A stretch of 64,000 nucleotides of DNA from positions 1 through 64,000 of the forward strand of contig JANYKW010000180.1 of the NCBI GenBank assembly GCA_025358025.1, written 5' to 3'. The DNA is from Bacteroidia bacterium. GTDB lineage: Bacteria; Bacteroidota; Bacteroidia; Bacteroidales; Prolixibacteraceae. A program made the translations under genes and the position numbers. How positions within the stretch are numbered: the stretch's first letter is position 1; the number at the start of each line of letters is the position of its first letter. Under the pieces are notes generated by a model. It ran no database searches, was not told the DNA's origin, and was given only the letters and a program-made list of their open reading frames with translations. Positions 53,940-61,988 of this stretch are shown piece after piece.

Positions 53940-54836
53940 ATGTTTAATCAGGAGAAGCCCGGGGATTCATTCGATCCAAGAAAAAATGCATTGGTCATCA
54001 TCATGGCCGTTTTATTGGTAGCGGTCGTTGTATTGCTTTTTTGGCAACGAAGTCAGCATGCAGAAATGACAGCCGTGATGAAACAAGAAAAAGCGGCCAT
54101 CGAAACCGAACTGAATGGCATGGTTTTGGGATATGACTCCCTCAAGCGTAACAATACCACCCTGAGCATCCAGTTTGAGGGAGCCCAAGGCAAGGTCAAA
54201 GAGCTGCTGGCAGAGATTGAACAAGTGAAGAGCACCAGCTTCACACAGATCTCCAAGTACCGGGATGAGATGAATACTTTGAGGAAGATCATGCGTGATT
54301 ATGTTATCCAGATAGACAGCTTAAACCAAAAAAACCTTCGTTTGATGGCTGAAAACAGCAATGTCAAACAGGAGGTAACCGAGGTGAAAACCATCAATCA
54401 GAATCTTGAACAGGAGAAAAAGAAGCTGGAGCAGACTGTCACGTTGGCAGCTACCCTGGAAGCGGTGGGTCTTAAAGCAACAGGGACCAACAAAAGGGGA
54501 AAAGAACAGTCCAGGGCCTCAAAAATTGAAAGTATCAAAATTGACTTCACCCTGGCAAAAAACCTCACCGCAAAAAGAGGTGCCAAAAATATTTACCTGC
54601 GTATCCAGCGTCCGGATCAGTTGCTACTGACAAAATCAGACAAGGATTTGTTTAAATTTGAAGGATTGAATATTCCCTTTTCTGCGGTGCGTGAGGTCGA
54701 ATACGAAGGGATGGATCTGCCTGTCAGCATTTACTGGGATAATACAGGACAACAGGCTTTGGTTGCCGGTCAGTACACCATCGATATCTTTGCAGATGGC
54801 AACAATATTGGAACAACCAGCTTAGAGATAAAGTAA
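53940..54836 (+). CDS. Membrane-anchored coiled-coil protein of unknown function
   Basis: A 298-residue protein. One membrane helix lies at about residues 17-38 (ALVIIMAVLLVAVVVLLFW). Residues 45-170 are rich in Glu, Lys, Gln and Leu with heptad-like spacing, indicating a long periplasmic coiled coil. Residues about 195-298 form a beta-rich domain (KNIYLRIQRPDQLLL, GLNIPFSAVREVEYEGMDL minus the end, QYTIDIFADGNNIGTTSLEI). I recognise no named family; this plan occurs in Bacteroidota conserved hypothetical proteins. It has its own promoter and stops 24 bases before the methyltransferase. Confidence 0.75.
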   Translation: MFNQEKPGDSFDPRKNALVIIMAVLLVAVVVLLFWQRSQHAEMTAVMKQEKAAIETELNGMVLGYDSLKRNNTTLSIQFEGAQGKVKELLAEIEQVKSTSFTQISKYRDEMNTLRKIMRDYVIQIDSLNQKNLRLMAENSNVKQEVTEVKTINQNLEQEKKKLEQTVTLAATLEAVGLKATGTNKRGKEQSRASKIESIKIDFTLAKNLTAKRGAKNIYLRIQRPDQLLLTKSDKDLFKFEGLNIPFSAVREVEYEGMDLPVSIYWDNTGQQALVAGQYTIDIFADGNNIGTTSLEIK

Positions 54837-54860
54837 CTGGCTGTTTTATACGGTTGATGC

Positions 54861-55583
54861 ATGTACCAGCTCAGCGAACTCCGCGCCTATCTCGAGAATG
54901 CCTGTATAGGCCATTTATTGGATGTGGCTACCGGCGAGGGAGATTTTCTTCGTTTTCTGCTTGATTCTGTCGCATCTTTTGATTCTGCTACCGGATTAGA
55001 ACCCAACAAAGAAAGTCTGTCAATTGCCAAAAATAAACTCTTCCCCTTCAAGGTGGATCTTGTGCCAGGCAATATTCGCAAACTCCCTTTTGAAGAGTAC
55101 TATTTCGATTTTGTGACAGCCTCCAATGCCCTGCACCACTTTGAACAACCGGTTAAAGCCATTCAATCCATGATGAGAGTGCTGATATCAGGTGGAAGGC
55201 TATTGATCAATGAAACCATCAGCGATGGGCTATTTCCCGCACAGGAAGCTTACCTCCATTTTCATACCCTCAAGGCCGATATTGATACAGCGATGGGGAC
55301 TTACCACCGGCACTTTTACACAAAGGATGAAGTATTTACGCTGCTTCAGGAGGCACATGTTGAGGTCGAAAAGATTATTATCTCAGATGATGAACCGGAT
55401 ATCCTGAATTCCAAAGAGAAGATCTGGCAGTTTTCCCATAAAATTGACGAAATGGTAGTATCAGCTGGTGATTTGCCTCAAAAAAATAATTTTGAATCCC
55501 GTGGATGGGCGCTCAAGGAGAAAATCAAAATCAACGGATTTCAAAAGCCTCCACAACTTACGCTGATCGCCTACAAACCATGA
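54861..55583 (+). CDS. Class I SAM-dependent methyltransferase
   Basis: A 240-residue methyltransferase of the Methyltransf_11/UbiE-like kind. Motif I is HLLDVATGEGDFLRFLL, motif II region TGLEPNKESLSIAK, then VPGNIRKLPFEEYYFDFVTA and SNALHHFEQPVKAIQSMMRV (motif III), and LISGGRLLINE. It lacks a longer N-terminal part present in many homologues, starting only about 17 residues before motif I. The substrate is unknown. It lies in the same direction as the coiled-coil gene, and may share its transcript. Confidence 0.87.
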   Translation: MYQLSELRAYLENACIGHLLDVATGEGDFLRFLLDSVASFDSATGLEPNKESLSIAKNKLFPFKVDLVPGNIRKLPFEEYYFDFVTASNALHHFEQPVKAIQSMMRVLISGGRLLINETISDGLFPAQEAYLHFHTLKADIDTAMGTYHRHFYTKDEVFTLLQEAHVEVEKIIISDDEPDILNSKEKIWQFSHKIDEMVVSAGDLPQKNNFESRGWALKEKIKINGFQKPPQLTLIAYKP

Positions 55584-55706
55584 GTTTGATAAATTAATAA
55601 TGGTTCTAAATTGCTCTTTTCATAGGCTTTGTGCCGTATTTATTTGCTAATTTTGGGTGATTATCCTGCGGAAAGCGCTGATTTTACAACCACACAACCA
55701 TCAACA

Positions 55707-57230
55707 ATGACGAAAAGGGGGAAGAGGAAATTAATAGGAATAATTTTTCTTGTTGGATTGATTTTTGGCATATTGCTGCTTTGGGGAGGAGAAAAGGCTC
55801 TAACCTACACAAATACCGATAATTATTGTGCCTCCTGTCACATCCATCCTCATGCGGAGGATTCCTGGAAAAAATCGACTCATTTTTACAATAAAAGTGG
55901 TGTAAAAATTCACTGTGTGGAGTGCCACCTTCCCCCGAAAGGGAGTTTTAAATACCTTGTGGCGAAAACAAAAACCGGATTGAATGACCTGTATGGATTT
56001 TATTTCAAAGACAGTGCCTCATTCAACTGGCAGTCGAAGAGAGAGTTGGAACATGCAGTAAAGATCGTTTACAACGAATCCTGCATCAAATGTCACCAGA
56101 CACTTTTCTCCAAAGGTTTATCTGCAGAAGGAGGAACCGCCCACCTCTACTATGAGAACAATGCCGAAAAGCTTAAACTGCAGTGTATCAACTGTCACCT
56201 TGATGTCGGGCATTACAACCCCAATTACAAACACCAGAAGATGCTTGGATTACCTGTTGTGGCCGGTTCAAAGGTGCTTTTCACAGGACCGACCCCGGTA
56301 ACTTCTTTCACAAAATTTACAGAACATATTCCAAATACACCCATTGCATTCAACATGGTTCCTGTTAAAGGAGGCATCTTTAAAATGGGCAGCGATGAAA
56401 AGGAGCCGTTCAGGAAAGAAGACGAGGGCCCTGTTCGCTCTGTTACTGTTTCTCAGTTCTTTATGGGAGAAATTGAGGTTACCTGGGACGAATACTGGGT
56501 TTTTTATGCCTCAACAATGTCTGAAGGGCGCCTGGATCCGGTGATGGTGATAGAAAAAAATGCAGGAAATCCAGATGCCATCAGCGGGCCCACACCGCCA
56601 TTCGGTATTCCCGATCAGGGATGGGGCAGCGACTCGCGTCCCGCCATCACCATGACACATTATGGTGCACAAACTTACTGTCAGTGGCTCACAAAAGTTA
56701 CAGGAAAGAAATATCGTCTTCCAACGGAGGCAGAATGGGAATACGCCTGCCGCAGCGGAAGTGAAACACCCTATTTTTTTAAGGGTGATCCCAAAAGATT
56801 CGTCAAAAAGGGGTTGCGCAACAAGTTGTTTGGTGTGGATACTACCACCATAAATACTTATGTTGTATATCTGCTCAACTCTTCTGCCAGAACGCAGGAA
56901 CCATCTTTTGTGAAAGCCAATCCGTTCGGATTGAAAAATATGGCAGGAAATGTTGCAGAGTTCTGCTCCGACTGGTATAGTCCTGATTCATATAAAGCTA
57001 CAGGAACTGTAGTTACTGATCCCAAAGGACCGGAAACGGGTGAAGAACATGTAGTAAGAGGGGGAAGTTATAATTCTGAAGCCGGAGATCTTCGTTCAGC
57101 TGCCAGAGATCACACCCAGACTGCAAACTGGCTGAAAACAGACCCTCAGCAACCTAAAAGCATCTGGTGGTACTCCGACATCAAAGGAATCGGATTCCGG
57201 GTGGTTTGCGAAGCAGATACGCTGAAGTAG
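55707..57230 (+). CDS. NapC/NirT-type tetraheme cytochrome c fused to an FGE-sulfatase (SUMF1) domain
   Basis: A 507-residue fusion, from the ATG at 55707; the frame reaches back to 55629. One membrane helix (about residues 9-27) is followed by four CxxCH heme sites: C41, C70, C126 and C160, as in NrfH/NapC quinol dehydrogenases. From about residue 217 a complete FGE-fold domain follows: MVPVKGGIFKMGSDEKEPF, LPTEAEWEYACRSG, MAGNVAEFCSDWY and VVRGGSYNSEAGDLRSAARD. The copper-binding Cys pair of true formylglycine-generating enzymes, expected after RGGS, is absent. The domain is therefore probably not a sulfatase activator. It would face the periplasm, fed with electrons from quinol. Confidence 0.88.
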   Translation: MTKRGKRKLIGIIFLVGLIFGILLLWGGEKALTYTNTDNYCASCHIHPHAEDSWKKSTHFYNKSGVKIHCVECHLPPKGSFKYLVAKTKTGLNDLYGFYFKDSASFNWQSKRELEHAVKIVYNESCIKCHQTLFSKGLSAEGGTAHLYYENNAEKLKLQCINCHLDVGHYNPNYKHQKMLGLPVVAGSKVLFTGPTPVTSFTKFTEHIPNTPIAFNMVPVKGGIFKMGSDEKEPFRKEDEGPVRSVTVSQFFMGEIEVTWDEYWVFYASTMSEGRLDPVMVIEKNAGNPDAISGPTPPFGIPDQGWGSDSRPAITMTHYGAQTYCQWLTKVTGKKYRLPTEAEWEYACRSGSETPYFFKGDPKRFVKKGLRNKLFGVDTTTINTYVVYLLNSSARTQEPSFVKANPFGLKNMAGNVAEFCSDWYSPDSYKATGTVVTDPKGPETGEEHVVRGGSYNSEAGDLRSAARDHTQTANWLKTDPQQPKSIWWYSDIKGIGFRVVCEADTLK

Positions 57231-57334
57231 ACAGGAGGAAAGACGGAGAGACGGAAAAGGGGGGAGCGCTGGAAACATTTCGATTTTTTCAACATTTCAG
57301 ACCATTCAAACAATATAAACTGGAAACAAAATTA

Positions 57335-57342
57335 TATATTTG
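57335..57342 (+). promoter_or_regulatory. Possible -7 box of the Tat oxidoreductase gene
   Basis: TATATTTG fits TAnnTTTG and lies 37 bases before the ATG at 57380. No clear TTG or TTTG is found at the -33 position. Confidence 0.35.
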
Positions 57343-57379
57343 GTAACATTTCAATTCAACAACATAACAAACCAAAATT

Positions 57380-58756
57380 ATGAGCAAAAATTCGGTTAAC
57401 AGAAGAGATTTTTTTAAAAGTGCCGCCGTTGTAGGTGCAGCAGGTACGTTAGGGACTGGCACCATTCTGGCAGCTTGTGCCGGAGGAGAAAAGGCCCCGG
57501 TTTACACACCTTTAGCCAGTTTGGCAAACGCATATATTCCGAATCTGACAGATTACGCGAATGATGGAAAACCATTAAAAGCTGGTGTTATTGGATGTGG
57601 CGGTCGCGGATCAGGTGCTATCCAGAACCTCCTGGATGCAGCTCCTAATATCCAGGTCGTTGCACTGGGCGATCTTTTTCTGGATCGTATTGACGATTGC
57701 CGAAAAGGTCTCAAAGAAAAGCATAAAGTTGAAGTTCCTGATAATATGTGCTTCACGGGATTTGACAATTACAAAAAGGTACTCGCTGCTGGTATTGACC
57801 TTGTTGTCATCGCTACACCTCCTGCATTTCGCCCTACTCATTTCGAAGCATCGGTAGAGGCTGGTAAACATGTCTTCATGGAAAAACCGCTTTGCGTTGA
57901 TCCTGTCGGCGCCCGCTCAATTATGGCAACTGCAAAAAAAGCTGATTCTCAAGGTCTTTGTGTAGTTACCGGAACGCAGCGTCACCACCAAAGAAGTTAT
58001 GTCGAGAGTTTGAAACAAATTCAAAGCGGGTTGATTGGAGAAATAGTCTCAGCAAATGTATACTGGAACCAATCTATGCTTTGGTACAGAGATCGTAAAC
58101 CGGAATGGTCTGACATGGAATTCATGGTTCGGGATTGGGTGAACTGGAAATGGCTTTCTGGTGACCATATCGTTGAACAGCACGTTCATAATATCGATGT
58201 ATTCAGCTGGTTCTTCAATAAGAAACCGATTAAAGCCGTGGGATTTGGTTCAAAACAACGCAGAATGTCAGGCGATCAATATGATATGTTCAGTGTTGAT
58301 TTTGAGTATGAAGGTGGCGTTCATGTTCACAGCATGTGCCGTCAGATTGATGGTTGTGTAAATAACGTTTCAGAACGAATTCAGGGATCGAAAGGAGCAT
58401 GGAATAGCAACAGCATGGAAATTACTGATCTCCAAGGGAAGGTACTCTGGAAGTTTGACAAAGAAAAGGAGAAAGCTGATTTTAAACAAACTAATCCTTA
58501 TGTGCTTGAACATGTCGACTTTATAAACCACATCAGGTCCAATACACCGATCAATCAGGCTGAAGAAACAACGATATCTTGTATGACGGCCATTATGGGT
58601 CGTGAATCGGCTTATACAGGTAAAGCAGTAACCTGGGATGAATTGTATAATTCCAATATGAATCTTTTGCCGGATCGTCTTGAACTGGGAGCATACGATA
58701 TGAAAGCTTACACCGTACCCGTACCGGGAAAACCAAAGGAAGAAAAAAAAGCTTGA
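57380..58756 (+). CDS. Gfo/Idh/MocA-family oxidoreductase with Tat signal
   Basis: A 458-residue NAD(P)-dependent oxidoreductase. The N-terminus has a twin-arginine motif (NRRDFFKSAA), a hydrophobic stretch and ILAACAGG, a possible lipobox, so it is exported folded with its cofactor. The Rossmann motif is GVIGCGGRGSGAI; HVFMEKPLCVDP has the conserved E-K-P; DHIVEQHVHNIDVFSWFF is the sugar-binding region. It may act on a sugar or cyclitol, or be a GH109-like hydrolase. The gene stands alone and ends in a strong terminator. Confidence 0.88.
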   Translation: MSKNSVNRRDFFKSAAVVGAAGTLGTGTILAACAGGEKAPVYTPLASLANAYIPNLTDYANDGKPLKAGVIGCGGRGSGAIQNLLDAAPNIQVVALGDLFLDRIDDCRKGLKEKHKVEVPDNMCFTGFDNYKKVLAAGIDLVVIATPPAFRPTHFEASVEAGKHVFMEKPLCVDPVGARSIMATAKKADSQGLCVVTGTQRHHQRSYVESLKQIQSGLIGEIVSANVYWNQSMLWYRDRKPEWSDMEFMVRDWVNWKWLSGDHIVEQHVHNIDVFSWFFNKKPIKAVGFGSKQRRMSGDQYDMFSVDFEYEGGVHVHSMCRQIDGCVNNVSERIQGSKGAWNSNSMEITDLQGKVLWKFDKEKEKADFKQTNPYVLEHVDFINHIRSNTPINQAEETTISCMTAIMGRESAYTGKAVTWDELYNSNMNLLPDRLELGAYDMKAYTVPVPGKPKEEKKA

Positions 58757-58760
58757 TAAA

Positions 58761-58793
58761 ATAAGAAAGCCGGTCTCTGACCGGCTTTCTTAT
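58761..58793. terminator. Strong bidirectional rho-independent terminator
   Basis: ATAAGAAAGCCGGTC (58761-58775) pairs perfectly with 58779-58793 around a three-base loop; a T-rich run follows (tattttat), and an A-rich run precedes it. It lies between the convergent oxidoreductase and peptidase genes and overlaps the stop of the latter. Confidence 0.9.
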
Positions 58794-59266
58794 TTTATCT
58801 CAAAATGAACCGGGTCATGGTAGCTCCGGTAGCTACCTCCCCAGAGCAATCCGTATTTTTCGGAGATCTTAACGACACCCGTGTTGCGCCAGTCTTTTGT
58901 GGAATTAAATTTCTTTAGCCAGATTCTCCATAGCCAGTTTTTTTTGTACAGATTGATGTCGATGGCCCTCCCCAATACATGACGACTTTTATCGGCTGAA
59001 GCGTTTTTAGCATTTTCCCGGAGCAGTTCCTTTTGTTTTTTCTTTGATCTTAATCCGCTGATAATCTTTACATTCCATTCTGTTTCTGACTCAATATCAT
59101 CAATAAACCGACTGAATGTCCGGTAGCTGTTAACACTTACATCTTCAATTTCACTCAACCTTCGCCAATTGGTAATTTTCACATCAACCCAAATCCCGAT
59201 GCCAACCATAACCCAAATGAAAAACGTGGTAATCAGAATAAGAATCAGGATTTTCAATCGCTTCAT
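58790..59266 (-). CDS. Membrane-anchored M15-type peptidase (VanY/endolysin-like)
   Basis: A 158-residue protein with one N-terminal membrane helix (about residues 7-28). The rest fits the M15 L,D/D,D-peptidase pattern: IISGLRSKKKQKELL, then SRHVLGRAIDINLY (Zn ligands His and Asp) and SYHDPVHFEIK (final His ligand). It probably cleaves a cell-wall peptide or is a remnant of a lysis-type enzyme. It lies alone; no phage gene is near. Its stop lies within the terminator hairpin. Confidence 0.8.
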   Translation of the reverse strand: MKRLKILILILITTFFIWVMVGIGIWVDVKITNWRRLSEIEDVSVNSYRTFSRFIDDIESETEWNVKIISGLRSKKKQKELLRENAKNASADKSRHVLGRAIDINLYKKNWLWRIWLKKFNSTKDWRNTGVVKISEKYGLLWGGSYRSYHDPVHFEIK

Positions 59267-59574
59267 ACAATTAGAGGTTGTGAATTAGGAGTTTAGATGA
59301 AAAAAGTATATTCCGGGTTATTTTTGAATCATTTTTAAAGATCCTTCAAAAATATAAAACCATTCTCACTCTAAAACGATGGATGACCTATTTGGAATTC
59401 AATTTTATCAACATTATTTTATCTCATAACTTTAGTCACTTTAGTTCACTTTAATCACTTTTTTCTAACTTTAATCCCAAAGTTTAAATTATCAAATCCA
59501 ACAACATGAAATGGTCCTACGCCAACTGACGGATGGCTATTCCATTTGCCAATTAAAAACCAAATTAAATACAA
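59267..59574. other. Intergenic region of about 310 bases with actttagtcac-type repeats
   Basis: The gap lies between the divergent peptidase and oxidoreductase genes. At 59419-59466 it holds units actttagtcac, tttagttcac, tttaatcac. At 59522-59537 it has gccaactgacggatgg. Neither ORFs, RNA genes nor good promoter boxes were found. Confidence 0.55.
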
Positions 59575-60729
59575 ATGAATCGTAAATTACGTATGGGAAT
59601 GGTTGGTGGTGGCAGCGATGCCTTCATAGGGGCAATCCACCGACTGGCTGCTTTGATGGACAACCAGATAGAGCTGGTATGCGGATGTTTCAGTATAGAT
59701 CCTGCTATTTCACACAGTTCAGGATTATCCTATTATCTGCCGGAAAGCAGAATCTACGGTACCTACCGGGAGATGTTTGAAAAGGAGACCATGCTGCAGG
59801 AAGGCGACAGGATGGATTTTGTCACCATCGTGACACCAAACTTTGCCCATTTCGAACCGGCTATGATGGCCCTCGAAAACGGGTTCCATGTCGTTGTTGA
59901 TAAACCAATCACCTTTACGCTGGAGGAAGCCCTTCAACTCAAGGCGAAGATTCAGGAAACAGGCAATATCCTTGCCTTAACACATACCTATTCAGGTTAT
60001 CCGGCCGTTAAAGAGGCCAGGGAGCGCGTTCGCCGTGGTGACTTTGGAAAAATCAGAAAAGTATTCGTTGAATATCCCCAGGGATGGCTCTCTACTAAAC
60101 TTGAAGATGCCGGAAACGCACAGGCTTCATGGCGTACAGATCCGAAAAGGTCAGGTAAAGCAGGTGCCATGGGAGATATAGGAACCCACGCGCACCATCT
60201 GGCTGAGTATATTACAGGACTTAAAACCGTTGAACTCTGTGCTGAATTGAATGTTTTCGTACCCGGAAGGCTGTTGGATGACGATGGTGCCGCGCTGCTT
60301 CGTTTCGAAAACGGGGCAAAAGGAGTTCTCATGGCAACGCAAATTGCTGCAGGCGAAGAAAACTCTTTGAAAATTCGGGTTTACGGCGACAAGGGCGGAC
60401 TGGAATGGCACCAGCATGAACCAAATACCCTCTGGGTAAAATGGAGCGACAGACCCATGGAGGTTGTCCGCGTCGGAAACGGTTACATGAGCGACATAGC
60501 CAAACACAATACCAGAACACCAGGAGGTCATCCCGAAGGCTACCTGGAGGCATTTGCCAACATCTACCGGAACTTCTCCCTCACGGTCAGGGCGAGGATG
60601 AACAAACAGACACCCAAGGCCGAATGGCTCGATTTCCCGGGAGTCGAGGATGGTATCCGGGGCATGATGTTCATCGATGCCGTTGTCAAGGCAGGATACG
60701 ATGATACGACCAAATGGGTGAGATTTTAA
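59575..60729 (+). CDS. Gfo/Idh/MocA-family oxidoreductase
   Basis: A 384-residue cytosolic oxidoreductase without a signal peptide. The Rossmann motif is MGMVGGGSDAFIGAIHR; VTIVTPNFAHFEPA and GFHVVVDKPITFTLEEA follow, with D-K-P replacing the usual E-K-P. GAMGDIGTHAHHLAEYITG supplies the catalytic His. Its ending EDGIRGMMFIDAVVKAG is typical of sugar-use members. It lies upstream of a TIM-barrel isomerase in the same direction, a pairing common in inositol, gluconate or rare sugar use. Confidence 0.9.
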   Translation: MNRKLRMGMVGGGSDAFIGAIHRLAALMDNQIELVCGCFSIDPAISHSSGLSYYLPESRIYGTYREMFEKETMLQEGDRMDFVTIVTPNFAHFEPAMMALENGFHVVVDKPITFTLEEALQLKAKIQETGNILALTHTYSGYPAVKEARERVRRGDFGKIRKVFVEYPQGWLSTKLEDAGNAQASWRTDPKRSGKAGAMGDIGTHAHHLAEYITGLKTVELCAELNVFVPGRLLDDDGAALLRFENGAKGVLMATQIAAGEENSLKIRVYGDKGGLEWHQHEPNTLWVKWSDRPMEVVRVGNGYMSDIAKHNTRTPGGHPEGYLEAFANIYRNFSLTVRARMNKQTPKAEWLDFPGVEDGIRGMMFIDAVVKAGYDDTTKWVRF

Positions 60730-60755
60730 AAAGTACTTCGAGTACTTAAAGTTTG

Positions 60756-60826
60756 GAGTACTTCGAGTTAAGGACTCCGTTAATTTGCCCAATATGACGA
60801 TATACTTTTTGACACTCGAAGTACTC
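60756..60826. repeat. Inverted repeat GAGTACTTCGAGT
   Basis: GAGTACTTCGAGT (60756-60768) has its exact reverse complement at 60814-60826, with an additional direct copy of agtacttcgagt near 60732. The pair lies in the gap between oxidoreductase and isomerase genes and may be a repeat or an mRNA hairpin. Confidence 0.6.
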
Positions 60827-60861
60827 GTATCACAAAAGAACAAACTAAAATTATATAAACA

Positions 60862-61857
60862 ATGAAACGACAAGTTACCCTTTTTACCGGCCAGTGGGCC
60901 GACTTAACACTTGAGGAGGTTTGCAAAAAGGCTGCGGCCTTTGGATATGATGGTCTGGAGTTAGCCTGTTGGGGCGACCACATCGAAGTTGAGAAGGCAG
61001 ATCAGGCCTATTGCGATGCCAAATTGGCGTTGCTTAAGAAATACAACCTGAAACTCTTCTCCATCTCCAATCACCTCGTCGGACAAGCTGTTTGCGACAA
61101 TCCGGATGTACGTCACAGAGGCATGCTTTCTGATGCCATCTGGGGTGATGGCCAGGCCGAAGGTATCCGGCAACGAGCTGCCGCTGACGTTATTAAGGCT
61201 GGAGAAGTAGCCAAACGACTTGGATTAAAAGTCGTCAATGGCTTTACTGGCAGCTCTATCTGGCACCTGAACTACTCTTTCCCTGCTGTTTCACAGGAGA
61301 TGATTCAAGCCGGCTACGATGATTTTGCCAAACGCTGGATTCCAATCCTCGATGCTTACCAGAAAATGGGAGTGAAATATGCATTGGAAGTTCATCCAAC
61401 CGAGATAGCCTTTGACATAGAGACTGCACGCAGGGCATTGAAAGCCGTAGATAACCATCCGGCCTTTGGATTCAATTTTGATCCAAGCCATTTCGGTTAC
61501 CAGGGAGTCGATTATACCAAGTTCTTATATGTCTTTGCGGAGCGGATCTTCCACGTGCATATGAAAGATGTGGCATGGAACGAGCACCCCGGAACTTCCG
61601 GCGTTTTTGGCGGTCACCTTGAATTTGGCGACAGCCGCAGGTTCTGGAACTTCAGGAGTGTTGGCCGTGGCCGGATCAACTTCGAATCAATCATCCGTGC
61701 CTTGAATGATATCAGCTACAACGGGCCACTTTCAGTTGAATGGGAAGACAGTGGCATGGATCGCGAAATGGGAGCCGCCGAATCGTGTGCGTTCGTGAAG
61801 AAGATCGACTTCTCTCCGAGCACGCTGGCTTTCGATGCAGCATTCTCCAAAGAATAG
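60862..61857 (+). CDS. Sugar phosphate isomerase/epimerase (AP endonuclease 2-like TIM barrel)
   Basis: A 331-residue TIM-barrel protein of the xylose isomerase-like family. It has [20 protein letters not shown], the metal-binding [11 protein letters not shown] (Glu and His), [25 protein letters not shown] (His) and [11 protein letters not shown] (Glu), a full set of metal ligands. The family includes IolE, KDG epimerases and tagatose epimerases. Together with the oxidoreductase upstream it likely forms a catabolic pathway for a polyol or sugar. The substrate is unknown. Confidence 0.88.
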   Translation: MKRQVTLFTGQWADLTLEEVCKKAAAFGYDGLELACWGDHIEVEKADQAYCDAKLALLKKYNLKLFSISNHLVGQAVCDNPDVRHRGMLSDAIWGDGQAEGIRQRAAADVIKAGEVAKRLGLKVVNGFTGSSIWHLNYSFPAVSQEMIQAGYDDFAKRWIPILDAYQKMGVKYALEVHPTEIAFDIETARRALKAVDNHPAFGFNFDPSHFGYQGVDYTKFLYVFAERIFHVHMKDVAWNEHPGTSGVFGGHLEFGDSRRFWNFRSVGRGRINFESIIRALNDISYNGPLSVEWEDSGMDREMGAAESCAFVKKIDFSPSTLAFDAAFSKE

Positions 61858-61869
61858 TTATTTTGGCAA

Positions 61870-61953
61870 AGACGTTGCATGCAGCCTCTTTGCATTTATA
61901 AATCCATGATTGGAAGAGACGTTGTATGTGTCAGCAAATTGCATGCAACGTCT
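61870..61953. repeat. Inverted repeat AGACGTTGCATGCA
   Basis: AGACGTTGCATGCA (61870-61883) has its exact reverse complement at 61940-61953. A third partial copy, agagacgttgtatg, lies at 61915-61928. It fills the gap before mtnA and looks like a miniature dispersed repeat. Confidence 0.7.
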
Positions 61954-61988
61954 CTGCTATTTAACGCTCCAATTTTTTGTCATACTTT

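Noticed and set aside
55707-57230. The FGE domain as activator of the two sulfatases at the left end
   Set aside because: The copper-binding Cys pair after RGGS is missing and the genes are 50 kb apart. The sulfatases are probably matured by an enzyme encoded elsewhere.
58790-59266. Prophage, because of an endolysin-like peptidase
   Set aside because: It has a membrane anchor and no phage structural, integrase or holin gene is near.
60151-60873. A 240-codon minus-strand ORF
   Set aside because: It is antisense to the oxidoreductase at 59575-60729 and crosses a repeat-rich gap. The oxidoreductase motifs are unmistakable.
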